The position numbers were made by a program, and so were the translations under genes. This document shows, piece after piece, positions 31,915 through 40,345 of a stretch of 64,000 nt of DNA (its first letter is position 1; the number at the start of each line of letters is the position of its first letter). This DNA comes from Pseudomaricurvus sp033283175 (GTDB lineage Bacteria; Pseudomonadota; Gammaproteobacteria; Pseudomonadales; Cellvibrionaceae). Below the pieces are notes generated by a model that was not told where the DNA came from, did no database searches, and worked only from the letters and a program-made list of their open reading frames with translations. The stretch lies in assembly GCA_033283175.1 (NCBI GenBank), contig JAWMQM010000002.1, positions 806,001-870,000 of the forward strand, read 5' to 3'.

Positions 31915-33762
31915 GTGCAGATCACAACGCCAAGGATTCACGGCATCTTCGGCTGGTTTTCCCTCAGCCGGACAACAGGAAGTCACAGCGAAGATATCTA
32001 TCGCATGCAGCAGGCCGTCCCCACCACGCTGCCCATTGTCGTCGAGCACGGTAGCGGCTACGCCATGGCCACCACCGGTGCCATGACCATTGAGGAGGGT
32101 GAACTGATCGCCGCCATCATTGGCAACCCTACCTGGAGTGACAAGTCCCTGCACAACCTGCAGCGAGAGCAAGGCCCACTGGCTGCCCTGTTGCAGGCCT
32201 ACCGACAGCTCGGGGAGACCCTACTGGAGCGGTTGTGGGGAGATTTCAGTTTTGTGCTGATAGACCGCCAGCAACAGCGGATCCTGCTGGCCACCGACCG
32301 CTTTTGCCAGCACACCCTGTATCACAGCCAACACGACGACGTGCTGGTATTTGGTACCACCGCCCGCAGTGTCGCCGCCCACCCTGTAAACAAGTCCGCC
32401 CTCAACCCACAGGCGCTCTACGACTACGTCTACTTTCATATGGTGCCCTCACCCCACTGTATCTATCAGCGAGTGGAAAAACTGGCCGCGGCTCATCTGC
32501 TGGTTTCTGACGGCAATCGCAGCAGCAGCCGGCGCTACTGGCTGCCGGAGTTCCATGAGACCCTCCACCGGGAGGAGGAACTACTGCAAAAGGATTTAAA
32601 GCGCTATCTGCGTGAGGCGGTACGCCAGCAGCTGGTGGGCCAGAAAGGGCGCAGCGTGGGCTCGTTCCTGAGCGGCGGACTGGACAGCTCCACTGTCACC
32701 GGCTTCCTGGCGGAGCTGACCGACGCCCGCGCCCCGGCCTTCTCCATCGGCTTTTCTGCGGAGGGCTACGATGAGATGGAGTACGCCCGTATGGCGGCGC
32801 AACATTTCGGGGTGACGCTGAACGAATACTATGTCACGCCGCAGGATGTGACAGACGCCCTGCCCATGATCGCCACCAGTTACGATGAGCCCTTCGGTAA
32901 CTCCTCGGCCCTGCCCGCCTGGTTCTGTGCCCAACTGGCTGCCAGGGAAGGCATTGACGTCCTGCTGGCCGGCGACGGTGGCGATGAACTGTTTGCCGGC
33001 AACGAGCGCTACGCGAGACAGCTGGTTTTCGAACGCTACGCCCGCCTGCCCGGTGCCTGTCGCGATTTGCTGGCTCCTGCAGTCAGGTCTCTGCCCGGCG
33101 GCGTGCCGCTGTTTCGCAAGGCCGGCAGTTACATCGAACAGGCCTCGGTACCACTGCCTGACCGGCTGCAGACCTATAACTACCTGCATCGCCACGACCC
33201 TGCAGAGGTTTTTTGCGAAGAGTTTCTGAACGGGATAGATACCGCCCTGCCGATGCATTTGCAGCGCGATATCTACGGCCAGGTCTCCGCTTTTGCCGAG
33301 CCTGTCAACGCCATGATGTATCTGGACTGGCAACTTACCCTCGCCGATAACGACCTGCGCAAGGTGAGCCACATGTGCGCCTACTCCGGACTGGACGTGC
33401 GTTACCCCATGCTGGAAGACAGACTGGTGGCCTTCTCCTGTCAGGTGCCGAGCAAGATCAAACTGCACAAGGGCAATCTGCGGGATTTCTACAAACGCTC
33501 CCTGCGCGGCTGGCTGCCGGATGCCACCATCGACAAGAAAAAGCAGGGCTTTGGCCTGCCCTTTGGTGTGTGGCTGAAAGAGTACGCGCCCCTGCAGGAG
33601 CTCTCCCGCCACCACCTGCACAACCTGCAGCAACGCGGCATTATCCGGCCCGAATTTATCGCCCGGCTGCAAATGCTGCACGAGAGCACTCACGCCCACT
33701 ATTACGGCGAGATGGTGTGGATTTTAATTGTGCTGGATATCTGGCTCGACGCGATAGACTGA
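31915..33762 (+). CDS. asparagine-synthase-like amide ligase lacking the glutaminase cysteine
   Basis: The 615-residue protein has an N-terminal class II glutaminase-like domain (1-210) and a C-terminal asparagine-synthase ATP-pyrophosphatase domain. The PP-loop is SGGLDSS (253-259), with YDEPFGNSSALP and LLAGDGGDELFAGN intact. The N-terminus reads MQITTPRIHGIFGW where asparagine synthases start MCGI: the catalytic Cys is replaced by His9 and cannot become residue 2. The HRGPD glutamine-binding motif is also missing. The enzyme thus probably uses ammonia or another amine, forming an amide on a carboxylate. It follows the decarboxylase by 30 bases and starts with GTG. A second, complete homologue is encoded at 52729-54627. 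Confidence 0.88.
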   Translation: MQITTPRIHGIFGWFSLSRTTGSHSEDIYRMQQAVPTTLPIVVEHGSGYAMATTGAMTIEEGELIAAIIGNPTWSDKSLHNLQREQGPLAALLQAYRQLGETLLERLWGDFSFVLIDRQQQRILLATDRFCQHTLYHSQHDDVLVFGTTARSVAAHPVNKSALNPQALYDYVYFHMVPSPHCIYQRVEKLAAAHLLVSDGNRSSSRRYWLPEFHETLHREEELLQKDLKRYLREAVRQQLVGQKGRSVGSFLSGGLDSSTVTGFLAELTDARAPAFSIGFSAEGYDEMEYARMAAQHFGVTLNEYYVTPQDVTDALPMIATSYDEPFGNSSALPAWFCAQLAAREGIDVLLAGDGGDELFAGNERYARQLVFERYARLPGACRDLLAPAVRSLPGGVPLFRKAGSYIEQASVPLPDRLQTYNYLHRHDPAEVFCEEFLNGIDTALPMHLQRDIYGQVSAFAEPVNAMMYLDWQLTLADNDLRKVSHMCAYSGLDVRYPMLEDRLVAFSCQVPSKIKLHKGNLRDFYKRSLRGWLPDATIDKKKQGFGLPFGVWLKEYAPLQELSRHHLHNLQQRGIIRPEFIARLQMLHESTHAHYYGEMVWILIVLDIWLDAID

Positions 33763-33822
33763 CAGCAAGGCTGGCTGAGCGAAACGTGCAACCGTGGAGT
33801 TGCCGGCTATCGCTGTCGTTGC

Positions 33823-34815
33823 TCAGCCCCGCAGGAGACTCAGCTGTTTGCGGCACCAGAAATAGAGATAGCGGGACAGGTACAACGGTGCATAAGAAGC
33901 CAGCACCGTCGCCTGCCACATGACCGCATCGGCCCGCTGCAGGTCGCCGGCTTTTTCGTACCAGTAGCCGTAGTCCCAGAACAACTTCTGGGCACCGTAG
34001 GTATGCAGCGCCTTGCGCTCACCCGGCGTCAGATCGTTGCGCGCGAAGACCTTCTCCAGCAACAGCCGGAATTGCTGTACAGTGCGATCTTTCTTGGCGA
34101 TATCCCCGGCAGTGTCCGATGAACACAGGTTGGCATCGTGGATATAGTACTCATGGTGGACCGCGAACAGGTAAGCCAGTTTGAAGCCTGCTTTCAGGGC
34201 TTCAAAGCGGAAGTACCAGTCCTCAAACATCACCAGTGATTCATCAAACAAACAGCGCTCAATCACTGAGCGGCGCACCACCGAGGTGTGCAAGCCGGCT
34301 ATACGCTCGTACAAAAGATGCCACTCCGCCTGCCGCTCACCCTCTCGTACCTGCAGCTCGCCCCGGGCCACCGTGTCTTTAGCGGCCCGCACCAGCTCAT
34401 TATTCCTGAACACTGAATCCACCTTGACGCTGTCGCCCTGACGCCGCTCAAAGTCGGCGTAGACCCAGTCGACATCTTCATTGGACTCCAGTAATGCCAC
34501 CATCTTCTCAATGTGGAACGGCTTGTAACGGTCGTCGCTGTCCAGAAACGCAATGTACTTACCCGACGCCTGCAAGAGCCCGGTATTCCTTGCCCCCGCG
34601 ACGCCCTTGGTGCGCTGGTTGATCAGTAACTTCACTCGCTCATCGGCAGCCGCATATCCTTCCACCACCGCCACCGAGCCATCACTGCTGCTGTCGTCGA
34701 TACAGAGAATTTCAAGGTTGCGGTAGGTTTGCTGCAGGCAGGACTCTACTGAGTAGTGAACCAGCGCTTCCCGGTTGAAAACCGGAATGATGATGGTGAC
34801 CAGCGGTTCAGACAT
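33823..34815 (-). CDS. family 2 glycosyltransferase
   Basis: A 330-residue GT-A enzyme: VTIIIPVFNREALV at the start, IDDSSSDGS, GVAGARNTGL, and the metal-binding IAFLDSDDRY (DxD). Past residue 110 come VYADFERR and FEDWYFRFEALKAG with the ED-W type acceptor motif. The last 60 residues are helical and non-conserved. No membrane helix is evident, so it works on the cytosolic side, probably adding a sugar to the lipid-linked repeat unit. It is the last gene of the minus-strand block that begins with the ATP-grasp/phosphatase fusion and is three bases after the hydrolase 1 stop. It converges on the asparagine-synthase-like gene, with an inverted repeat (GGCTGAGC 33773-33780, GCTCAGCC 33821-33828) between. 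Confidence 0.92.
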   Translation of the reverse strand: MSEPLVTIIIPVFNREALVHYSVESCLQQTYRNLEILCIDDSSSDGSVAVVEGYAAADERVKLLINQRTKGVAGARNTGLLQASGKYIAFLDSDDRYKPFHIEKMVALLESNEDVDWVYADFERRQGDSVKVDSVFRNNELVRAAKDTVARGELQVREGERQAEWHLLYERIAGLHTSVVRRSVIERCLFDESLVMFEDWYFRFEALKAGFKLAYLFAVHHEYYIHDANLCSSDTAGDIAKKDRTVQQFRLLLEKVFARNDLTPGERKALHTYGAQKLFWDYGYWYEKAGDLQRADAVMWQATVLASYAPLYLSRYLYFWCRKQLSLLRG

Positions 34816-34818
34816 GGG

Positions 34819-35715
34819 CTAGCGCTCGCGGGCTGTAAACCAATTGAGGGCATTATCAATCATAAGGCTGCGCTGCTCCGTGGTGGAAAATGCCTGATCG
34901 GCATCCGGCAGAAAGAGCTGATCGACACGACGCACTTTCATCATCTGTTTCCAGCCGCGATTGTGCCTGACCAACGCCTGGAACTCCTTCGACTGAATAC
35001 TGCGGCCACTGAGAAAAATCAGGCTTTCACCGGTGAATTGCTGCATGCCCTGGAGCATTAATTCCAGTACCGGCACCTGCGCCTTGCGCGAAGCCGCATC
35101 CGTCGCCGGCGCCGTTTCCGCAGGTTTGTCAGTGTGCGACGGCAGCTTCTTCCTGACTGCCGCCATCAGCGCACGCCAGTATTCCCGCAGGTCGTACTTG
35201 CCGGAAAAGAGCTTCTTCCAGAACTCCCGCTGCTGCACACGCTCGATAAAGTGCATACGCCGGGCGTGGGCGCTGGGTGCTCCGCTACCCAGATAGGGAT
35301 TGCTGACGATAATGGAGTTAACGCAGGGCAGCCCGTGGGCGTACATCATAATGGCAGAGGCCGCGTTACAGCCGCCGTACAGTGATATCTCCTGCAGCGA
35401 CGGCAGGTGTTTCCTGAAGGCTGCGACCGCAGCCTGCAAGTCGGGTTCCACTGTGTGGAAGTCTTCAAATACGCCGTCGCTGTCGCCAACGCCCCGATAA
35501 TCGAAACGCAGGACAGCAGTACCATTTTCAGCAAAACGGTTAGCCATCTGCAGCAACTGACGCCCCATCCCCACCCGATATTGCGGTCCACCCGCAGGTA
35601 AGGTGATGACCCCCTTAACGACGCTGCTTGCAGCACCAGCGGGTACCGTCAGGATCCCCACCAACTCTTCGTCTCCGCAATGGAAGGTGATGGCTGTATG
35701 TTCAGGGGCGCTCAA
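34819..35715 (-). CDS. alpha/beta hydrolase 1, exosortase A system-associated (TIGR03100 type)
   Basis: A 298-residue alpha/beta hydrolase. The oxyanion region LPAGGPQYRVGMGRQ and FDYRGVGDSDG are conserved. The nucleophile elbow reads YGGCNAAS (Cys116), so the usual GxSxG serine is a cysteine. Proteins of this family occur only in XrtA polysaccharide loci with a partner hydrolase. A cysteine nucleophile would fit thioester or acyl transfer chemistry. I place the start at TTG 35715: GGAG lies 8 bases upstream and the codon overlaps the hydrolase 2 stop as TTGA, the same coupling seen as ATGA elsewhere in the cluster. An in-frame start at 35799 would overlap hydrolase 2 by nearly 90 bases. Confidence 0.88.
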   Translation of the reverse strand: MSAPEHTAITFHCGDEELVGILTVPAGAASSVVKGVITLPAGGPQYRVGMGRQLLQMANRFAENGTAVLRFDYRGVGDSDGVFEDFHTVEPDLQAAVAAFRKHLPSLQEISLYGGCNAASAIMMYAHGLPCVNSIIVSNPYLGSGAPSAHARRMHFIERVQQREFWKKLFSGKYDLREYWRALMAAVRKKLPSHTDKPAETAPATDAASRKAQVPVLELMLQGMQQFTGESLIFLSGRSIQSKEFQALVRHNRGWKQMMKVRRVDQLFLPDADQAFSTTEQRSLMIDNALNWFTARER

Positions 35716-36536
35716 ACCGATAGCTCCAAATTGGCAAAGGCGGTTACCGCGCCCTGCACGCATTCCCTTTCGTGCAACTGCCACACCGGCGCCGTGCACA
35801 CCCGCACCGGTGCCACCGCGTTGCCCTGCTCCTGCAGTTGCGCCACAATTTTTCGGGAGACAATAGCGATCTCCCTGGCGGCATCGGAAACATGTTCAAT
35901 CCAGACAATGGAGGCATCTCTGAGGCCGCTCCAGCGTTCGGGGCTCACCCCATCCAGATGGGTGAGGAGCTCAGCGGCGAATTCATAACCGCCAATCTCC
36001 AGGGTTTCACCCTGTGCAATGCGCTCACGTAATTGATCGGTGTTTTCCACGTCAGCACCGGTACTCATCTGTAACGCCATACGCTGCCGCAACAACTGGG
36101 TCACATACTGCTTGCCCTGCAGCACCGGCTGCACCAGCACCACCTGCTGAACATTCAGCGAGTTGTCAGCCAACAGGTCCATGGCCAACATGGCACCCAG
36201 ACGGCACCCCACCACTACCACCGGCCGGGACGTCGTACGCTGAAAGTCCGCTATTTGCGCTGCGGCGTCGGCGAGCCAAAGCGACCAGTTACCCTGCCGG
36301 AAATCCCCGTCGCTATCGCCGGTTCCGTAGTAGTCCAGCAGGCGGCAGGCGATGCCACGTTTGGCCAGCTCCCGTGCCTGACCAGCGATCATGGTCCTGC
36401 AGCGGTTGAGCTCCTCACCATGGGGCGGCAGATAGATAGCCTGCGCCACTGTCTCCCCCGCGGGTTCAACGTCAAGCGCATAAAGACGCCCGGCGGAGCC
36501 GGATACAAATCCCGGTTTGAGGTGATAGTCCTTCAT
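35712..36536 (-). CDS. alpha/beta hydrolase 2, exosortase A system-associated (TIGR03101 type)
   Basis: This 274-residue protein has the alpha/beta-hydrolase scaffold: YLPPHGEELNRCR near the oxyanion hole, LLDYYGTGDSDGDF, and a strand-elbow segment VVVVGCRLGAML. Where a serine hydrolase has G-x-S-x-G, this reads G-C-R-L-G (residues 110-114), so Arg112 is at the nucleophile position. The protein may be a non-hydrolytic partner of hydrolase 1, or use Cys111. Its gene follows the ACP gene by 10 bases and overlaps the hydrolase 1 start. The substrate is unknown; the cluster suggests an ACP-bound acyl group. Confidence 0.88.
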   Translation of the reverse strand: MKDYHLKPGFVSGSAGRLYALDVEPAGETVAQAIYLPPHGEELNRCRTMIAGQARELAKRGIACRLLDYYGTGDSDGDFRQGNWSLWLADAAAQIADFQRTTSRPVVVVGCRLGAMLAMDLLADNSLNVQQVVLVQPVLQGKQYVTQLLRQRMALQMSTGADVENTDQLRERIAQGETLEIGGYEFAAELLTHLDGVSPERWSGLRDASIVWIEHVSDAAREIAIVSRKIVAQLQEQGNAVAPVRVCTAPVWQLHERECVQGAVTAFANLELSV

Positions 36537-36546
36537 CGTTCAGTCT

Positions 36547-36792
36547 TCAGAGTTTGGTCTCGACAAACTTCGCCAGAGAACCGACGGTCTCAAATATTTC
36601 AGCCTCCAACTCGTCATCGTAAACCTCACAGCCCAGCTGCTCTTCGAGGGTTGTGACAATAGTGACAATGGTCAGCGAGTTGAATTCCGGTATAGCCCCC
36701 ATCAAGGGGGTATCAGCGGTGTAACTGTCAGCGCGCTCCCCCTGCTGCAGACAGATCTTCAAAACGTCTTTGGTGATTTCCAGTGCATCCAT
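36547..36792 (-). CDS. acyl carrier protein of the XrtA locus
   Basis: An 81-residue acidic helical protein with a carrier-protein fold. The phosphopantetheine site is Ser39 in IPEFNSLTIVTIV; the usual Asp before Ser is Asn, a tolerable variant seen in non-fatty-acid carriers. The helix II pattern and C-terminal SLAKFVETKL are typical. It is the likely carrier for the product of the AMP-ligase at 29057 and substrate of the decarboxylase and hydrolases, but the genes are on opposite strands. ATG at 36804 (four residues earlier) is an alternative; I chose 36792 because the conserved opening MDALEITKDVLK starts there. Confidence 0.9.
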   Translation of the reverse strand: MDALEITKDVLKICLQQGERADSYTADTPLMGAIPEFNSLTIVTIVTTLEEQLGCEVYDDELEAEIFETVGSLAKFVETKL

Positions 36793-36815
36793 ACCTGTTT
36801 CCATAAACCGGGTGG

Positions 36816-37577
36816 TTAGAGAGGCAGTGAGCCTGCCTTCATAGTGACTGTGAATCTGGCGTAGGCGTCCTGCGCCTGCGCCAGAAGTGCTTCCGGGATC
36901 TCGATATCCGAATAATCCGACGTGGTTCGTTCCACCTTACCCGATGCCAGCCTGCCAGAAAGGTCACCGGAATCCAGCTTGCCGCTGAAATAAAAATTAT
37001 CAAACTCCGGGCTCAGTGGAACCTCCAGTTCCAGCCATGCCGTCAGGCGTTGCAGCAGCTCATCGGTATTGTGCCGCAGCTCATCCGCATCGAAATAGAC
37101 ATATTCATCTGCTGCCGCCGCCATGTTTTCCAAAGTCTGCAGGCGCTGGCAATAATAACGGCATACCTCATCCATATCGCAGAACTCGTGACCTGGCCGC
37201 TCCCGCCGGAACTGGCTGAGGGTGCTCTTGATGGTCTTTTCCGGCTCACGCGCTGAAAACATGATGCGCGCGTTGGCCTGGTTGAGCAGATTCATATCCA
37301 CATAATGAAAATCGTGCAGGACCTTGTCAAACATGTACTTAGCCTCGGGCTTCAGGTCATGATCCCGGTAATAGAGCAGCTTTTGCCTGAGCAGGCTTTT
37401 CCAGCTGTAGTAGCCGTTGTGCATTTCGTAATACCCGCAAATGGCGGGATTGGATCCCAGTATATGCCCCAGCAAACTGGTGTTTGCACGCATATGACTC
37501 AGCAGGAACAGCGGCCGATGAGGCCTGAACAGTCCCGGTTTTGTGGTGGCCGTCACCAGATGTTCCAATAACTCCAT
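36816..37577 (-). CDS. sulfotransferase-family protein
   Basis: A 253-residue protein resembling PAPS-dependent sulfotransferases. The 5'-phosphosulfate loop is the LFLLSHMRANTSLLGHIL segment (residues 24-41, with the R-x-G/N-T-S-L-L pattern), followed by NPAICGYYEMHNGYYS. The 3'-phosphate region is IMFSAREPEKTIKSTL, with the Arg and Ser expected there. Sulfotransferases place sulfate from PAPS on hydroxyl or amino groups; in a polysaccharide locus a sulfated sugar is expected. The family also includes non-catalytic or other nucleotide-dependent members. No PAPS-forming genes are in the window. It follows GT2 without a gap (stop 37578, start 37577). Confidence 0.8.
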   Translation of the reverse strand: MELLEHLVTATTKPGLFRPHRPLFLLSHMRANTSLLGHILGSNPAICGYYEMHNGYYSWKSLLRQKLLYYRDHDLKPEAKYMFDKVLHDFHYVDMNLLNQANARIMFSAREPEKTIKSTLSQFRRERPGHEFCDMDEVCRYYCQRLQTLENMAAAADEYVYFDADELRHNTDELLQRLTAWLELEVPLSPEFDNFYFSGKLDSGDLSGRLASGKVERTTSDYSDIEIPEALLAQAQDAYARFTVTMKAGSLPL

Positions 37578-38609
37578 TTATTGCCTCCAGGCGGCAATCA
37601 GCTGTATCTGCAGCGCCTTTAAAAACCACTTTACGGTCGGCGCCACTGACCACCCCTCCCAGGCATAGCTGGCTGCATCGCGATAGCGGCCCTGCTGGGC
37701 GAGACTCTCCGCAATGTGCTTTAACTGATAGCCCTTGGCCCTCTTGCAATGGGAGCGAACCAGTTCAGTACCGGCGAGCAGCTGCCCCTTTTCATAGACC
37801 ATCAGCTGGAAGATACGCTTCTGCAAATCACTGACCACAGTGGACGCGTTATTCTCCCGGCTGCTGTCCGGCACACGATGGCGGGCAATCACAGCGGGAT
37901 TCAGCAGGATTCTCTCGGCCCGGTCTATCGCCCGCAGGTAGAGGTCGCGATCGTTTTCGTAGCGGATATTCTCGTCCAGGCCACCGAGATCGCGAAAGAA
38001 GGCGGTGCGGTAGATCGAGCAGTTAAAGTGGGCAAAACCGTTGCTGCGCAACAGGAACTCGCCGTCGACACGGTGACTGCCACACTCGTACACCGAAGGC
38101 GGCAACCACTGGGTCAGGTCCAGAATCCAGGGATTGGGGGAGACCAACTCACCGTTGGCCCGATACGCCTCCTGGTTGCTGAAATAGAGATCTGCCGACT
38201 GGGTCTGCTCCAATGTCGCCCGCGCCCGGGCCAGATGTTCAGAGTCGGTCCACAGATCGTCATCATCGAGAAAACAGACATAGTCGCCGCGGGCCTGACT
38301 GACCCCGTAATTCATGGCGTAACTGGGGCCGTGACCATTGTCCCGATGAACCAGATAATAAAACCTGACCTCCGGTAACGCCTGCTCAAGCTCCCGATAC
38401 TGCTGCAAGGCCTCAGGACTACCGCCATCCACCACCACGATAATCTCGCGTTGGCTGAAGCTCTGGCCCAGCACCGAATCCAGCGCCTCCCGCAGCAAGC
38501 TGGCCCGGTTGCGGGAGGGAATCACGACAGAAAAAAACGGCACATCAGAAGTTGGAGGTTGTATCGTCTCACCTGCCACTGCTGCAGCCATACCTGGTGC
38601 AACTGTCAT
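37578..38609 (-). CDS. family 2 glycosyltransferase
   Basis: A 343-residue GT-A transferase: FFSVVIPSRNRASLLREALDS, IVVVDGGS, the NYGVSQARGDYVCFLDDDDLW metal motif (DDDD) and the acceptor-site segment LGGLDENIRYENDRDLYLRA. The C-terminal 90 residues are helical with no membrane segment. It starts with ATG 38609 overlapping the stop of the ATP-grasp/phosphatase gene (ATGA). The immediate neighbours are that fusion upstream and the sulfotransferase downstream, so this sugar could be the sulfated one; that is inference. Confidence 0.92.
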   Translation of the reverse strand: MTVAPGMAAAVAGETIQPPTSDVPFFSVVIPSRNRASLLREALDSVLGQSFSQREIIVVVDGGSPEALQQYRELEQALPEVRFYYLVHRDNGHGPSYAMNYGVSQARGDYVCFLDDDDLWTDSEHLARARATLEQTQSADLYFSNQEAYRANGELVSPNPWILDLTQWLPPSVYECGSHRVDGEFLLRSNGFAHFNCSIYRTAFFRDLGGLDENIRYENDRDLYLRAIDRAERILLNPAVIARHRVPDSSRENNASTVVSDLQKRIFQLMVYEKGQLLAGTELVRSHCKRAKGYQLKHIAESLAQQGRYRDAASYAWEGWSVAPTVKWFLKALQIQLIAAWRQ

Positions 38610-40345
38610 GCCGCCTCCATTCTGGTCTGTAAAGCCGAGATATTGGCGACCACCTGCCGGTAACAGTCCGCGTACTCATCCCGGGATTTCCCATAGGGGT
38701 CCGCGATTTCCAGGGGATCACTGCCAACCGTCAGTCCGCCCAACAAAAATGTTTTGGAATTTGCCCAAGGGAATTGTTCTGCTAATTTCCCGAGATGCTC
38801 CAGCTCCATGACAAAAATTACGTCTGCGGCTGCCACTTCCGTGGCGGATAAGGCACTGGAAGTAAAATTCTCCGTTGCCAGTCCGTTGCTGTGAGCAACT
38901 TGCTGCATGACCCCATCCATCGGCCGGCCACTCGCCGGATGGAATCCCGCAGAATGCACCTGGTCCGCCAGGTTCGGCATCAACTGTTTTGCCAGCAAGC
39001 CGGCGATTGCGCTGCGATTAATATTGCCATAACAGAGAAATAACAGGTTTTCCGCACCTGACAGCGTTCTTTCCAGTGGCCCACCAGCCCCGCAGCGCTG
39101 CCGCTCCCGGCGGAGCGCCACACGGCGACGCAGAACTCCATACAAACGTTCGCAATAGTCCCGCCCCAACCACAGAAGCTCCAGCAACCCAGGCAGCGGA
39201 TCGGCCAGCTTCTGTACATCGAAGCGGTGTCGGAGGGAGAACATGCCCAGAAAATCACGCCACATCGTCTGCCGCGAGGGTATAACGCCGAGTTCCGGCG
39301 GCGCTGCCTTGCGCAGGGCCAGTTCGTACCAGTGAACATCCGCAGTTAACCGCCGGCAATAAACGCCAGTCTGGTAGGTCTGGGGGAACTCGGTGCGCTG
39401 GTCAATCAACAAGTCGTACAACATCCCGGGGAAGTCAGCACCAGCCGCTTCCGCAAGGGGCAACGATCCCCAGAAGCGGCCGTTTACCTCCATGAGGGAA
39501 AACTGTCCGCTGGCAAGGTCCTGCTTGAATTCCACCATTGCCACACCGGTCCAGCTCAGCGCTTTAATCAGTTTCCCGGTCGCCTCCAGCAGTGGCTGGG
39601 AGACTGCAACGCTCTTTCTGAAGCTGCTGCCTCCACCGGTCAGCGGCACCTCATGCACGCGCTGATGCTGAAAATAGAACAGCACCTGGCCCTCTCTGGC
39701 CAGGACCTCGATGCCGGCACCGATACCTGGGACATACTCCTGCAGTATCACCTCGCCGTAATTGAGGGCGTTGCGCACCAGCTTCTGTAATTGTCCGGCG
39801 TCAAAGGCATACTCAACCTTTAACTGTGCCCTGCCCAGTTCACTGGACTCGCCCATGGAGCTGCCAGGTTTGACCACCACCGGAAAATGGACCCAATCAG
39901 ACAGCACCGGCAAATCAGCGACTGTCGCGACCAGCTGGCTGCGAGGCACAGGTACTCCGATGCGCTCTGCCAGTTCAAAGGTCAGCTTTTTATCCAGCAC
40001 CTGATCAAGAGAAGATTTACCAGCCATGGCCACAGGCAAGTGAGCAAATTGTTCGCGGCTGTTGTGAATAGGGACAAGCGTTCTCTCAGTTACCGGGATA
40101 ACCAGTGAGTAGCGCTCCTTGCGGATGAGCGCCTGCAGCCAGACAAGAAACAGTGCCGCGCTCCCCATGGGGTCCGGGCAAACGAAATAGCGATCCACAG
40201 CGCGCGAATAACGGCTAAGTGTTGCAGTGATATGACTGGCCACGTGGACTTCGAGCCCGCGACGATGCAGTGAACGGGCGACGGAGAGTGCCGACACCAT
40301 ATCACCATCCAGAACCAGCACTTTTCCTTGTGATTTCTGCCCCAT
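38606..40345 (-). CDS. ATP-grasp ligase fused to a low-molecular-weight protein tyrosine phosphatase
   Basis: The 579-residue protein joins two enzymes. Residues about 1-330 are an ATP-grasp ligase of the carbamoyl-phosphate-synthase-like type: LVLDGDMVSALSVARSL, VVVKPGSSMGES, VILQEYVPGIGAG, VAMVEFK and LMEVNGRFWGSLPLA, with metal ligands in E286 and N288. After a linker of about 100 residues rich in Arg comes a full LMW-PTP domain (about 434-579): P-loop CYGNINRS with nucleophile Cys438 and Arg444, and general acid in ADPYG (Asp549). LMW phosphatases (Wzb, Ptp) normally act on the autokinase of the same polysaccharide locus, here at 62081. I chose ATG 40345; an ATG at 40387 and a GTG at 40390 are open in frame. 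First gene of its operon. Confidence 0.9.
   Translation of the reverse strand: MGQKSQGKVLVLDGDMVSALSVARSLHRRGLEVHVASHITATLSRYSRAVDRYFVCPDPMGSAALFLVWLQALIRKERYSLVIPVTERTLVPIHNSREQFAHLPVAMAGKSSLDQVLDKKLTFELAERIGVPVPRSQLVATVADLPVLSDWVHFPVVVKPGSSMGESSELGRAQLKVEYAFDAGQLQKLVRNALNYGEVILQEYVPGIGAGIEVLAREGQVLFYFQHQRVHEVPLTGGGSSFRKSVAVSQPLLEATGKLIKALSWTGVAMVEFKQDLASGQFSLMEVNGRFWGSLPLAEAAGADFPGMLYDLLIDQRTEFPQTYQTGVYCRRLTADVHWYELALRKAAPPELGVIPSRQTMWRDFLGMFSLRHRFDVQKLADPLPGLLELLWLGRDYCERLYGVLRRRVALRRERQRCGAGGPLERTLSGAENLLFLCYGNINRSAIAGLLAKQLMPNLADQVHSAGFHPASGRPMDGVMQQVAHSNGLATENFTSSALSATEVAAADVIFVMELEHLGKLAEQFPWANSKTFLLGGLTVGSDPLEIADPYGKSRDEYADCYRQVVANISALQTRMEAA

Noticed and set aside
32596..33699. A 367-codon open frame on the minus strand.
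   Set aside because: It is antisense to the asparagine-synthase-like gene, whose motifs are clear on the plus strand.
33773..33828. An inverted repeat between convergent genes as a bidirectional terminator.
   Set aside because: The loop is about 40 bases and no T-run follows on either side, so it is only mentioned under the neighbouring gene.
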